Assembly (NCBI GenBank): GCA_028736075.1
Contig: CP117875.1
Location: forward strand, 372,001-436,000
Direction of reading: 5' to 3'
DNA: 64,000 bases
Source: Chryseobacterium sp. KACC 21268
GTDB lineage: Bacteria; Bacteroidota; Bacteroidia; Flavobacteriales; Weeksellaceae
Shown: piece by piece, positions 28,427 to 38,032 of the stretch
Layout of the letters: every line of letters begins with the position of its first letter
Numbering within the stretch: position 1 is the first letter of the stretch
The notes under the pieces: model-generated
What the model saw: the letters and a program-made list of their open reading frames with translations, nothing else
The model's database searches: none
Told to the model about the DNA's origin: nothing
Program-made: the position numbers and the translations under genes

Positions 28427-30346
28427 TTAATCTTTTATATAATTCAGCGGAAGCTCCAGCGTGATTCTGGTTCCTCGGCTATTATTATTTTCATCTTTCA
28501 GTTCCTCTATTTTCAGATTTACCTTTTTATTTTCCAGCTCTTCCAGAGTTTCCAATCTTTTTTTAGAAATCTCGAGAGCCATAGATTTGTGCACATTCAC
28601 AGAGTTTTTCTTGAGTTCCCTAGAAGTGTTTATCCCTACTCCATCGTCCTCTATCACACAAAGAAGCTGGTCATCATTCTGCATAAAATCTATTCTGATA
28701 AAACCTTTACCATCTTTCGGCGCAACACCGTGGATGATGGCATTTTCCACATAAGGTTGCAACAGCAAAGACGGAATCGCCGTGTCGTCCTCAATTTCTG
28801 AATCTTTATTAATTTTAAAATCAAATTTCTGATTGAATCTCAATTGTTCCAGCTCAAGATAGTTTTGCAAAGCCTCGATTTCTTTGTCAATTGGAATAGA
28901 CGATTCTTTTGAAAACTCGAGTGTCAAGCGCATCAGCTTGGAAAACTTGGACAGATATTTCATCGCATCTTCCTTCCCGTTTTGCATAATGAATGACGAA
29001 ATTGCTGCCAGACAATTGAACACAAAATGAGGATTCATCTGCAAATGCAAAGCTTTGTGCTCAAACTCTGCAAGTTGTTTTTGTAAGGTTAAAGTTTTTT
29101 CCCGCTCTTTGTTTCGGAAGTAGAAAAACAAGCCGACCAAGACAAAAGCCAAAACCACGAAACCCAAAATCACCAACAGTTTTTCTCGCATTTCCGTTTC
29201 CTTCTTCTCGAGTTGCACTTTTTCATAATGAAAATCGAGTTCCGTTTTCAGACGTTGCTGTTCGTTGATTATTTTTTCGAGGTTATCTTTTTCTAGGTTA
29301 TAATTTCTGAGATGCCGCAACGCCAATTCCTGATTTCCTTGTTTGTCATAGATGTCGGAAAGTAATTTTTCAGATTTCATCAGCGTTTCCGAAAGGCTCA
29401 ATTCCTTGGACATTTTCTGGCTTTTGCTAGCGAACTCAAGTGATTTTTCCAGATTATTTTCTTGAAAATAAATTTCTCCCAACAAGAGATAAGTATCCGA
29501 AAGTCCAAACTTGTTCTCAATACTTTGAAAGGTTTCTTCTGCTTTCAGCAAAAATTTCTTAGCTGCATCATATTGATTTTCAGAAATATAATATCGAGAA
29601 TAATTATTATAAAGTTCGCCTAAACCTTTTGGATTCGGATTGGTTTCGAAAGCTTTCAAACTTTCGTCAAAATATTGTTTTGCTTTGGCTTTTTGATTTT
29701 GTTTAAGATAAATAAATCCAATATTAGAAGCACTTACAGCAACTGCTGTATTCTTCTGAATCTTTTGGAGGCTGTTTGCTTTAAGGAAATATTCCAAAGC
29801 TTTTTTCCCATCATCAATGGAATTATAAATCACACCAATGTTATTGTAAATCTTAGACAATTGGATTTTATTGTCCATATTTTCATAGATTCTCATCGCC
29901 CGAAAATCATATTCCAAAGCCTCTGCATATCTATTCTGCTCCATATAGGCAAACCCTTTGCTTCCTAGGGTTTTTGCAAGAACTTCCTTGACTTCCTTCA
30001 AGTTTACATTCTGCTTAATGAGTATCTTTTCCGATGCCTCAAAATTCTGAATCGCTTTGTCATAATCGCTTAGGACAATGTAGGAAACGCCTATGTTTTG
30101 GAACGCTTTTGCCTCTTGGATTTTATTATTATTTTTCCTCGCTGTGCTGAGAGCCAACCTAGCGTAGCTCTGCATTTCATTGGGGTCTGAGACTTGATAT
30201 GCCTCAGAAATCTGATTGTGAAGTTGGGTGATTCTGTCAATTTCTTTGGTTTTTTTCAGGAGCAAAATCAAAGAATCTGCATCGGGATTCTGTGCAGAGT
30301 TGATAACAAAAAAGCAAAATAGTAAAATTGAAAAAAGAGGTTTCAT
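28427..30346 (-). CDS. TPR-containing LytS-type sensor histidine kinase
   Basis: A 639-residue kinase. A signal sequence (LFSILLFCFFVINSAQ) puts a large tetratricopeptide-repeat region (about residues 35-360) in the periplasm; one transmembrane helix follows at about 390-410, a short coiled coil, then the His_kinase domain with NPHFVFN (phosphorylated H440) and ATPase motifs PYVENAIIHG and EDDGVGI. The TPR array probably senses by protein contact. It is the first gene of the minus-strand unit with the response regulator. Its start is preceded by AAACACAG. Confidence 0.92.
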   Translation of the reverse strand: MKPLFSILLFCFFVINSAQNPDADSLILLLKKTKEIDRITQLHNQISEAYQVSDPNEMQSYARLALSTARKNNNKIQEAKAFQNIGVSYIVLSDYDKAIQNFEASEKILIKQNVNLKEVKEVLAKTLGSKGFAYMEQNRYAEALEYDFRAMRIYENMDNKIQLSKIYNNIGVIYNSIDDGKKALEYFLKANSLQKIQKNTAVAVSASNIGFIYLKQNQKAKAKQYFDESLKAFETNPNPKGLGELYNNYSRYYISENQYDAAKKFLLKAEETFQSIENKFGLSDTYLLLGEIYFQENNLEKSLEFASKSQKMSKELSLSETLMKSEKLLSDIYDKQGNQELALRHLRNYNLEKDNLEKIINEQQRLKTELDFHYEKVQLEKKETEMREKLLVILGFVVLAFVLVGLFFYFRNKEREKTLTLQKQLAEFEHKALHLQMNPHFVFNCLAAISSFIMQNGKEDAMKYLSKFSKLMRLTLEFSKESSIPIDKEIEALQNYLELEQLRFNQKFDFKINKDSEIEDDTAIPSLLLQPYVENAIIHGVAPKDGKGFIRIDFMQNDDQLLCVIEDDGVGINTSRELKKNSVNVHKSMALEISKKRLETLEELENKKVNLKIEELKDENNNSRGTRITLELPLNYIKD

Positions 30347-30454
30347 CTGTGTTTAAGTTGCAAAAATAGCGTATTGGTTTAAAAATCAAAACTGTAATTG
30401 AGAAATTGCAGGATGTGAATTAGAATTTGATTTCAGATTGACATTTTAATTCTT

Positions 30455-30462
30455 TAAATTTG
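30455..30462 (+). promoter_or_regulatory. -7 promoter element for nadD
   Basis: TAAATTTG matches the -7 consensus and lies 20 bases before the TTG start of nadD. Nearby TTTG candidates for -33 are at unusual spacing. Confidence 0.5.
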
Positions 30463-30482
30463 AGGTTCAAACTTTTACAATT

Positions 30483-31073
30483 TTGGAAAACGCAAAGAAA
30501 ATCGGACTTTTTTTCGGCTCGTTCAATCCTATTCATATCGGGCATTTGATTTTGGGTAATTATATTTTGGAGAATTCTGATATGGCGGAATTATGGTTTG
30601 TGGTAAGTCCGCAAAATCCATTCAAAGACAAAAAATCACTTTTGAAAGACCATAATCGTTTGGATATGGTTCAGCTGGCCATCAAAAATTATCCAAAAAT
30701 GCGTGCCTCGAATGTAGAGTTTTCCTTACCCGTTCCGAGCTACACGATCGATACTTTGGCTTATCTGAAAGAAAAACATCCGAATTTTTCATTTTCATTA
30801 ATAATGGGTGAAGATAATTTGGGAAGCCTGCACAAATGGAAAAACTACGAATTGCTGCTGGAAAATTATCAGATTATTGTTTATCCGAGAATTTCCGGTG
30901 AAGAGAAAAAGGGTGAGTATTTGAAGCACGAAAATATCCATCAAATCAATGCACCAATCATCGAACTTTCTGCTACAGAAATTAGAAATATGATTAAAGC
31001 AGGAAAAAATACGAGACCAATGTTGCCGCCGGAAGTTTTTGACTATTTGGATGGTTCTTCTTTTTATAAATAA
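30483..31073 (+). CDS. nadD: Nicotinate-nucleotide adenylyltransferase
   Basis: Makes deamido-NAD from nicotinate mononucleotide and ATP. 196 residues with the nucleotidyltransferase signature GSFNPIHIGH (12-21), MGEDNLGSLHKW in the middle and the late ELSATEIR motif matching ISSTxIR. The start is TTG at 30483, 20 bases after a clear -7 element. Four further plus-strand genes follow closely, led by a secreted unknown seven bases downstream. Confidence 0.95.
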   Translation: MENAKKIGLFFGSFNPIHIGHLILGNYILENSDMAELWFVVSPQNPFKDKKSLLKDHNRLDMVQLAIKNYPKMRASNVEFSLPVPSYTIDTLAYLKEKHPNFSFSLIMGEDNLGSLHKWKNYELLLENYQIIVYPRISGEEKKGEYLKHENIHQINAPIIELSATEIRNMIKAGKNTRPMLPPEVFDYLDGSSFYK

Positions 31074-31080
31074 TCATCAG

Positions 31081-31686
31081 ATGAAAATAATTATTTTTTC
31101 ACTCATTTTCCTGATTTCCCAAACTTTACTTTTTGCACAAAACAAAGAAGTCAAGAAAATAAACTGTGATTCAATTTACAGTCAAAAAGGTTATTCTGTT
31201 TCTTTGGAATTTGACCCGAAAGACCAAATTTTTCTGAATGTCTTATTTACATTCTCAAAAAAAATCAATGGAAAGGAGAAGATCATACATCAGGAAAAGT
31301 TGCATAGTCAGTTTCAAAATGTTGAGTTCATCGATTTCAATGGTGATGGAATCAAAGATATTTTGGTGGAAAACACTTCGGATGTGAGAAGTAATTTGAC
31401 TTACAATTTGTTTATCATCGATTTTAAAAATCAGAAACTGAGAAAGATTGAAGGTTTTGAGGAAATTAAAAATCCAAATTATCTGAAGGAATATGACCTC
31501 ATCGATTGTATGGTAATGTCCGGAAGAAACTGGACAAGCTTTTATAAAATCGAAGGCAATAAAGTAAAGGATTTTGGCTATGTCATAGAAGATGGCGAAG
31601 ATGAAAACGGAAAAGATCTGGAATATGACAAAAATTACGAGTTGACTTTGGCAAAAATCCTTAAATCTGAAAAAAAGAAAAAATGA
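31081..31686 (+). CDS. Exported protein with FG-GAP-like calcium loop
   Basis: A 201-residue protein starting at ATG 31081. A TTG further upstream (31039) would extend it into nadD and bury the signal peptide, so I reject that start. The signal peptide is MKIIIFSLIFLISQTLLFA. The mature part has one FIDFNGDGIKDILVEN motif, the DxNGDGxxD calcium-binding loop of VCBS/FG-GAP repeats, but not enough copies for a propeller. The C-terminus is lysine-rich. It overlaps the DUF3817 gene by four bases (ATGA). Function unknown. Confidence 0.8.
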   Translation: MKIIIFSLIFLISQTLLFAQNKEVKKINCDSIYSQKGYSVSLEFDPKDQIFLNVLFTFSKKINGKEKIIHQEKLHSQFQNVEFIDFNGDGIKDILVENTSDVRSNLTYNLFIIDFKNQKLRKIEGFEEIKNPNYLKEYDLIDCMVMSGRNWTSFYKIEGNKVKDFGYVIEDGEDENGKDLEYDKNYELTLAKILKSEKKKK

Positions 31687-32024
31687 ATTTGATAGAAAAA
31701 TATTACTCAAAATATCCGGAAGAAAAAATCATCAAATGGTTCAAGCAGATTTGTCTTGCGGAAGCTATTTCGTGGCTTTTCCTTTTTACAGCGATGGTTT
31801 GGATACGGCTGGATCCGGAAGGTTTGTTCGCAATTATTTACATCAGTACAGTTGGGACGATCCACGGATTTTTCTTTACACTTTATCTCATCTTTCTTCC
31901 CGCGGTCAGGAAAATATATGCTTGGGACGACGAGGATTCTATCTTTGCATTGATGGGCGCTTTTTTTCCGTTCGCCACTATTTGGGTTGAGAAAAAACTG
32001 CTCCACAAAAATCGGAATGAGTGA
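31683..32024 (+). CDS. DUF3817 membrane protein
   Basis: A 113-residue inner-membrane protein with about three hydrophobic helices (AEAISWLFLFTAMVWI, IIYISTVGTIHGFFFTLYLIFL, SIFALMGAFFPFATIW) and charged ends. The arrangement, with GTIHG in the middle and an FPFATI-like last helix, matches the DUF3817 family, which has no known function. It is translationally coupled to the exported protein upstream through an ATGA overlap. Confidence 0.85.
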   Translation: MNLIEKYYSKYPEEKIIKWFKQICLAEAISWLFLFTAMVWIRLDPEGLFAIIYISTVGTIHGFFFTLYLIFLPAVRKIYAWDDEDSIFALMGAFFPFATIWVEKKLLHKNRNE

Positions 32025-32079
32025 TGAAAATCAACCTGTAAAAATATCTTTTTATAACTGATTTTCTTAACTTTAGGAA

Positions 32080-33078
32080 ATGAAAATCACCTTCTTCTCC
32101 ACCAAACCTTACGACAAGGAATTCTTTGACAAAGTCAATCAGGATTTCAATTTTGAACTCGAGTATTTCGAAACGCATCTCGGTCCGCATATTCTAAACG
32201 TAATTGACCATTCCGACGCTGTTTGTGCTTTTGTGAATGATACTTTGAATGCGGAAGTTCTGGAATCGCTTTCCAAAAAAGGGGTGAAATATATTGCATT
32301 GCGTTGTGCTGGTTTCAATAATGTAGATCTGGAAGCTGCGAAACGTCTTGGGATGAGAGTTTGCAGAGTTCCGGCTTATTCTCCTGAAGCTGTTGCGGAG
32401 CATGCAATGGCGATGATTCTCACACTTAACAGAAAAACGCATAAAGCATACAATCGCGTTCGGGAACAGAATTTTTCTTTGAATGGTTTGATGGGATTTA
32501 ATCTTTTTCAAAAGACGATTGGCGTGATTGGAACTGGAAATATTGGAACTGCGTTTGCGAAAATTGCGAAGGGATTTGGCGCGAAAATTTTGGCTTATGA
32601 TATTGCAGAAAATCAAGAACTGAAAGACCTTGGGATAGAATTTGTTTCGTTGCAAAAACTGCTTTCTGATTCCGATGTCATTTCGCTCCATTGTCCGCTG
32701 ATGGATGCGACTCATCATTTGATCAATGAAGATTCCATCAAAAAAATGAAGGAAAATGTGATGATTATCAACACCAGCCGAGGTGGATTGATTGACACAA
32801 AAGCCGTGATTGACGGTCTGAAATCCAAACACATTGGTTACCTCGGGATTGATGTCTATGAGCAGGAAGAGAAATTATTTTTCCGCGATTTGTCTCACGC
32901 CATTATTGAGGACGACACGATCCAGCGATTGATGAGTTTCCCGAATGTTTTGGTAACGGCGCATCAGGCTTTTTTCACGCAGGAGGCTTTGCATCAGATT
33001 GCGACCTCTACCCTTTCCAGTCTTTCAAATTTCGAAAAAAGTGGAGCATTTGAAAATCCGAATGCAATTTTAGTTTAA
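32080..33078 (+). CDS. D-2-hydroxyacid dehydrogenase, D-lactate dehydrogenase type
   Basis: A 332-residue NAD-dependent 2-hydroxyacid dehydrogenase. The substrate arginine R75 lies in ALRCAGFNN, the Rossmann motif GTGNIG follows near residue 152, and the catalytic histidine is H295 in VTAHQAFFT. The ALRCAGFNNVDL and VPAYSPEAVAEHAM segments are those of fermentative D-lactate dehydrogenase (LdhA), so pyruvate/D-lactate interconversion is the best guess. It is last in the nadD run, 55 bases after the DUF3817 gene, and ends at a hairpin terminator. Confidence 0.9.
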   Translation: MKITFFSTKPYDKEFFDKVNQDFNFELEYFETHLGPHILNVIDHSDAVCAFVNDTLNAEVLESLSKKGVKYIALRCAGFNNVDLEAAKRLGMRVCRVPAYSPEAVAEHAMAMILTLNRKTHKAYNRVREQNFSLNGLMGFNLFQKTIGVIGTGNIGTAFAKIAKGFGAKILAYDIAENQELKDLGIEFVSLQKLLSDSDVISLHCPLMDATHHLINEDSIKKMKENVMIINTSRGGLIDTKAVIDGLKSKHIGYLGIDVYEQEEKLFFRDLSHAIIEDDTIQRLMSFPNVLVTAHQAFFTQEALHQIATSTLSSLSNFEKSGAFENPNAILV

Positions 33079-33129
33079 AGTTTCATTAATTATAAAAAAT
33101 ATTCCGCAATTAATTAGCGGAAAACTAAG

Positions 33130-33159
33130 CCTTTGCAAAAATCTTGCAGAGGTTTTTTT
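33130..33159 (+). terminator. Terminator of the nadD-ldh run
   Basis: CCTTTGCAA (33130-33138) pairs with TTGCAGAGG (33144-33152) with one wobble, followed by seven T. A second small inverted repeat (TTCCGC 33102-33107, GCGGAA 33117-33122) lies just before it. Confidence 0.75.
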
Positions 33160-33285
33160 ATTTTTTTGCGGTCATGATGTAATGAAATTTGCATTTCAAT
33201 TGTCTAATCTATAAATCGAACATAAATTTTTACCTCTGAAAATCAAGGCTTTAAAAACAAAACTATTTTTTATTTACTACTTTGT

Positions 33286-33318
33286 ATTGCATAATACTAA
33301 TATTATAATATATCTTTG
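33286..33318 (+). promoter_or_regulatory. Promoter of the first beta-barrel receptor
   Basis: ATTG (33286-33289), 21 bases, then TATCTTTG (33311-33318), matching the Bacteroidota -33/-7 pattern. A perfect six-base inverted repeat, TGAAAT/ATTTCA with a TTGC loop, lies upstream at 33183-33198 and might be an operator. Confidence 0.5.
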
Positions 33319-33363
33319 CAATATCAAATAGTACCAAAAGCCAACTACTTTAAAAAATAAATT

Positions 33364-35628
33364 ATGAAAGCCAAGATCCTCATCGCCGTTATTTTTTTCT
33401 CAGGAATGATTACCGCTCAGCAAACAAAAACAGATTCGACCAAAACGAAAAATATTGAAGAGGTAAAACTTAGTAAAAAAGTTTTCGTGAAAAAGTCTGA
33501 CCGATTTGTTTACGATGTTGCCAACTCTCCTATCGCAAAGGGAACGAACTCTTTCAATCTTTTGCAGCAAACACCAATGTTATCCAGCACAGACGGAAAG
33601 GTTTTCAAAATTATGGGGAAATCCAGCGTTGTTTTTTACATCAATGGTAAAAGAACGCTGATGGATGCTGAAGCAATTACTGAAATGTTGAAAAATACAC
33701 CTTCAGAAAATATTCAAAAAATTGAAGTGGTGACTGTTCCGGGAAGTGAGTTTCAGGTGGAAGCAAATGAAGGTGTCATTAATATTGTAATGAAAAAATC
33801 AAAAACGAATGGCTACAACGGTACTTTGAAAATGAACAACAGCCAGAGTTTTTACAACAATCCTTCTTCCGGAATTGCCTTCAATGCGAGACAAGACAAA
33901 TGGTCTTTCAATTCCAACTTCAATATGGGAAGTTACAGAGAGCGAGAAAAATATACGTTGACCAACGGCGATTCGACTTTCAGAAATGAGTCTGTTGGAA
34001 CAATGGACGATCCGAACAAAAATTATGGTGGAAATATTAATATTGATTATGAAATTAATAAAAAACAAAGTCTAGGCTTCAGTTATAACGTGCGTTACAA
34101 CAAGAGTTTTGGATCTGTGTTGGATATGACGAATTTTGAGAATGGAGAACTATCAAACAGAACTATCAATCAAGAAGATGCACAGACGAGAAACCACAAT
34201 TTCAATCTGAATTACGAAATCAAAACGGATACGCTAGGAAGTAAATTGAGTTCAAATGTTTCTTACTTGTGGTTCAATAGAGACAAAGTAAGTCTTGGCG
34301 AGACATTTCCATTCGTAGTAACTGAGGAAAACACTTACAGAGCATTCCAACAAGCTGTTCCTCAAATCATTAACAACTACGCAGCAAATATCGATTACAT
34401 CAAGAAATTCAGAAATGAAAGTACGTTTGCGATTGGAACAAGCTATAATTTCACCAATACGGACAGTGACACAAGACAAAATGATTTCATCGGAAATAGT
34501 TTTGTTATTAATACCAATCTTTCCAACCACTTTATTTACAAAGAAAATATCATCGGCGCTTATGCCACTTATGAAAGAAAATTCTCTGAAAAATTCAGTG
34601 GAAAATTGGGGACAAGATTTGAAGCGACAATCAGCACGGGTGACGTTGTAGGAAAATCGGATATCGGTTTTGAAAGAAATTACAACAACCTATTGCCTTA
34701 TGCGACTTTGAATTATGCAATTAATGATAACAACAACATTACTTACAGTTTTTCCAGCAGAGTACGAAGACCTGGATTTGGACAACTGAATCCTTCCAGA
34801 ACTTACTTTACGCCAAGCAATTACATTCAGAACAATCCTTTTATGCAGGCTTCGAAGAATTACAATCAGGAAATCAATTATATGTACAAGAATGCTTTCT
34901 ATGCTAATTTGAGTTTCAATTTTGCAGAAAATGCCTACAGCCAATTGCCTCTACAGGGAACTGAAACTAAAATCCAGAGAGACGAAAACGGAAATCCGAT
35001 CCTTGGACCTGATGGACAACCTATAAAGATTACATCAAAATTCCTCAGATATATCAGAACCAATTATGGTAACAACAAACAGCTGGGATTGACCTTGGGA
35101 ATGAACAAATCGTGGTTTGGCGACATCTGGACAACCAACTATTCTGCCAATTTTGAGTACGCAACCATCTCGGGTGGTGTAACAAAAGATCCAACTTCGC
35201 AACTACTTCCAGGAGACACAGAAGAATTGCAGCCTTATGTGATTGATATCAAAACATTGAATATGTTTTTCCAGGCCAACAATATGATCAGATTATCATC
35301 GAAAAAAGATTGGTATGCAGGTGTTAATTACTGGATAATGCCGTCCAGAGAAATGGAAATTGGAAAACTGAGAACGCAGCAGAGTCTGGATCTGAACATT
35401 AAGAAAATAATGGGGAATTTCACTTTCCTTGTAGAAGTGAATGACATTTTGAATTCCAATATCGATGACATCAGAACTACACAGGCCAACGGAAGTTACA
35501 ACAGCGTGAGAAGCTTCAAATATGGAAGAGAACTAAATATCAATGTGACTTATAATTTCGGAAATCAGAAGTTGAAAAAAGCCAGAGAAGTGAAATCTGC
35601 CAACGACGCTATAAGATCCAGAACTTAA
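33364..35628 (+). CDS. Outer-membrane beta-barrel receptor (TonB-dependent-receptor-like), first copy
   Basis: A 754-residue outer-membrane protein: signal peptide ending near FFSGMITAQ, a plug domain (IMGKSSVVFYINGKRTL, KIEVVTVPGSEF, VINIVMKK), then a long barrel of alternating residues. It belongs to the outer-membrane beta-barrel group related to TonB-dependent receptors, but without the N-terminal carboxypeptidase-regulatory-like domain many relatives have. The C-terminus has a short basic tail (KKAREVKSANDAIRSRT) after the last strand. A paralogue follows after 35 bases, so they are probably co-transcribed. The ligand is unknown. Confidence 0.87.
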   Translation: MKAKILIAVIFFSGMITAQQTKTDSTKTKNIEEVKLSKKVFVKKSDRFVYDVANSPIAKGTNSFNLLQQTPMLSSTDGKVFKIMGKSSVVFYINGKRTLMDAEAITEMLKNTPSENIQKIEVVTVPGSEFQVEANEGVINIVMKKSKTNGYNGTLKMNNSQSFYNNPSSGIAFNARQDKWSFNSNFNMGSYREREKYTLTNGDSTFRNESVGTMDDPNKNYGGNINIDYEINKKQSLGFSYNVRYNKSFGSVLDMTNFENGELSNRTINQEDAQTRNHNFNLNYEIKTDTLGSKLSSNVSYLWFNRDKVSLGETFPFVVTEENTYRAFQQAVPQIINNYAANIDYIKKFRNESTFAIGTSYNFTNTDSDTRQNDFIGNSFVINTNLSNHFIYKENIIGAYATYERKFSEKFSGKLGTRFEATISTGDVVGKSDIGFERNYNNLLPYATLNYAINDNNNITYSFSSRVRRPGFGQLNPSRTYFTPSNYIQNNPFMQASKNYNQEINYMYKNAFYANLSFNFAENAYSQLPLQGTETKIQRDENGNPILGPDGQPIKITSKFLRYIRTNYGNNKQLGLTLGMNKSWFGDIWTTNYSANFEYATISGGVTKDPTSQLLPGDTEELQPYVIDIKTLNMFFQANNMIRLSSKKDWYAGVNYWIMPSREMEIGKLRTQQSLDLNIKKIMGNFTFLVEVNDILNSNIDDIRTTQANGSYNSVRSFKYGRELNINVTYNFGNQKLKKAREVKSANDAIRSRT

Positions 35629-35644
35629 TCATTATCAAAACTTT

Positions 35645-35701
35645 AACTCTCAAAATAAATATTATGAAAACTCTCAAAATAAATATTATGAAAACTCTCA
35701 A
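35645..35701 (+). repeat. 24-bp in-frame tandem duplication at a start codon
   Basis: Bases 35645-35677 recur exactly 24 bases later (35669-35701). The unit includes the A-rich initiation region and the ATG, so two in-frame ATGs exist at 35664 and 35688, eight codons apart, each preceded by the same AAATAAATATT. Confidence 0.9.
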
Positions 35702-37997
35702 TACAAAACTTTTTTTAGGAGTAAGTCTTGTCTCAGGAATCTATCTCAATGCTCAGGAAAAACCTACAACAGATTCTGCCGCGACTAAAAATATTGAAGC
35801 TGTTACCATCACAAAACAAGTCTTCAAAAAGGAAAGTGACCGATTCGTGTACGATGTTGCCGCATCTCCGGTTGCTAAAGGAAATACCGCTTTCAATATC
35901 CTAAAACAAACACCTTTGGTTTCTTCGACTGACGATAAGACTTTGAAGATCATTGGAAAGAACAACTCTGTGATTTTCATTAATGGAAGAAAAACCAATA
36001 TGGATGCTGAATCCTTAACGCAATTTCTGAAAAATACGCCAGCAGAAAACATTCAGAAAATCGAAGTGATCACGCTTCCAGGAAGTGAATATCAGGTGGA
36101 ATCTTCTGACGGCATCATTAATATCGTTTTAAAGAAAAAAATGACCGATGGACTAAACGGAAATATGAGAATGGGAAATTCCCAGAGTTACTACAACTCC
36201 TCATACGCCGGACTTTCCCTTAATTACAGAAAGGATAAATTGGGAATCAGTTCCAACATCAACACAAGCCAGAATATACAGGAACAATATTACATTTTAA
36301 GGAATGGAACTTCGACATCCAGTAATCAATCTGAAGGAAGAGTCACCGATCCGAACAAAAATTTGGGTGGCTACTTAAACATCGATTATCAACTGAATGA
36401 CAACAGCAATTTGGCCTTGACGTGGAATTCCTGGGCGAACAGAAGTTACGGTTCTACATCCAATCTTTTTAATACGATTAATTCATCAGATATTAATGGA
36501 AATGCTTTACCCACAAGATATAACTACACAAAGAATCTAGAAAATTCACGTTCGTACAATAATTCTTTGAACCTGAACTACGAATGGAAAACCGATACGC
36601 TTGGAAGTAAAGTGAACTTGAACGCAGCGTACCTCCATTACAAACGTTTCCAGAATGCGAATAATAATACGTTCAGGTCTGATGCCTTTCAAAATCTAAA
36701 CAGTTTACAAGTTCAGATCACACAAAGTACACCACAGATTATCAACAATTTTTCTTTCTTGGGAGATTATATTAAGAAATTCAAAAATGATTTCACAGTT
36801 TCTGTCGGCGGAAATTTTAACAAAACAAAAACGGATAACGACACTCAAAATGCTACTACTCAGTATGATGAAGATGGAATAACACTTTCAGAATTATTTG
36901 ACAGCCAGGGAAATTCGCTACCTAACCCTAAATCAAATCCTAACCATTTCATTTACGATGAGAATATCTACGGTGCATATTTGACGCTTGAAAAGAAATT
37001 TTCGGATAAATTTTCGGGAAAGATCGGATCAAGATATGAGATTACAAACAGCGTTGGAACTTCTGACAATCCGGAAAAAGCTGCACTCGGCAGAATCGAG
37101 CAAAACTACAACAACTTCCTGCCTTACATCAGTTTGAATTATGGCATTAATGATAAAAATAATATTTCCTACGCCTTCTCCAGCAGAATGAGAAGACCAA
37201 GTTTCTGGGAACTGAATCCTGTGAAAAATTACCTGACAGATGTGAATTACACACAGAATAATCCTTTTGTAAAAGCAGCTTCGGTTTACACCAACGAGTT
37301 AACTTATATGTTCAAAAGTTCATACTTCTTGATATTGAATCATTCCTACACAAAAGATGTCATCACACAAGTATCATTGATTGGCGCACCTAGACGACTG
37401 GACGGAACTTTTGGCGAAGATCAAATCCGATATATCAGAACCAATTTTGGAGACAAACAGGAGATGTCTGCAATGCTCGGGATGCAAAAAACTTTCTTTA
37501 AGCAATATCTGACAACAAATTTCAATATCGGAATGCAGAGAAATATCAACAACGGATTCTTGAATACGGATCCAATTACAGGCGAAGTTTTCCCGGATTA
37601 TGTGAACAAAATAAAATCCAACAGTTTACTGATTCAGACCAACAATACAGTAAGACTCGACAAAAAGAAAACCTGGTTTCTTGGCTTGAACTACTGGTAT
37701 GTTGACAATCAGCAGATAGAACTGGGGCAATTGAAATCCTTGATGAGTCTGGATACCAGCATCAAAAAAGTGTGGAACGACTGGACATTCAATCTGGAAA
37801 TATTTGACATCCTGAAAACGAATAAGGTAGTCATCAGCGATTTTTCGCAAGCCGACGGAAAGTATAATTACATCAATCAAAACCAATACAACCAAAGCGT
37901 CAACTTCAGCATCACTTACAACTTCGGAAACAAGAAAGTTCAGAAGATAAGAGATATCGACAGCGCAGACAAAGACATAAAAAACCGCACCAGATAA
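35664..37997 (+). CDS. Outer-membrane beta-barrel receptor, second copy
   Basis: A paralogue of the preceding gene with the same plan: signal peptide, plug (IIGKNNSVIFINGRKTNM, KIEVITLPGSEYQV, IINIVLKKK) and barrel, and a matching C-terminal basic tail (DIDSADKDIKNRTR). From ATG 35664 it is 777 residues; from ATG 35688 it is 769. I favour 35688 as the ancestral start because it gives a compact signal peptide (MKTLNTKLFLGVSLVSGIYL); the upstream ATG arises from a 24-bp duplication and adds MKTLKINI. The two copies are similar through the plug and diverge in barrel loops, suggesting different ligands. Confidence 0.87.
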   Translation: MKTLKINIMKTLNTKLFLGVSLVSGIYLNAQEKPTTDSAATKNIEAVTITKQVFKKESDRFVYDVAASPVAKGNTAFNILKQTPLVSSTDDKTLKIIGKNNSVIFINGRKTNMDAESLTQFLKNTPAENIQKIEVITLPGSEYQVESSDGIINIVLKKKMTDGLNGNMRMGNSQSYYNSSYAGLSLNYRKDKLGISSNINTSQNIQEQYYILRNGTSTSSNQSEGRVTDPNKNLGGYLNIDYQLNDNSNLALTWNSWANRSYGSTSNLFNTINSSDINGNALPTRYNYTKNLENSRSYNNSLNLNYEWKTDTLGSKVNLNAAYLHYKRFQNANNNTFRSDAFQNLNSLQVQITQSTPQIINNFSFLGDYIKKFKNDFTVSVGGNFNKTKTDNDTQNATTQYDEDGITLSELFDSQGNSLPNPKSNPNHFIYDENIYGAYLTLEKKFSDKFSGKIGSRYEITNSVGTSDNPEKAALGRIEQNYNNFLPYISLNYGINDKNNISYAFSSRMRRPSFWELNPVKNYLTDVNYTQNNPFVKAASVYTNELTYMFKSSYFLILNHSYTKDVITQVSLIGAPRRLDGTFGEDQIRYIRTNFGDKQEMSAMLGMQKTFFKQYLTTNFNIGMQRNINNGFLNTDPITGEVFPDYVNKIKSNSLLIQTNNTVRLDKKKTWFLGLNYWYVDNQQIELGQLKSLMSLDTSIKKVWNDWTFNLEIFDILKTNKVVISDFSQADGKYNYINQNQYNQSVNFSITYNFGNKKVQKIRDIDSADKDIKNRTR

Positions 37998-38032
37998 CTA
38001 CATTATATATCACGTTAAATTTTTTCAAAAAG

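Noticed and set aside
31039-31080. Upstream TTG start for the exported protein
   Set aside because: It lies inside nadD and adds 14 residues before a normal signal peptide; ATG 31081 fits better.
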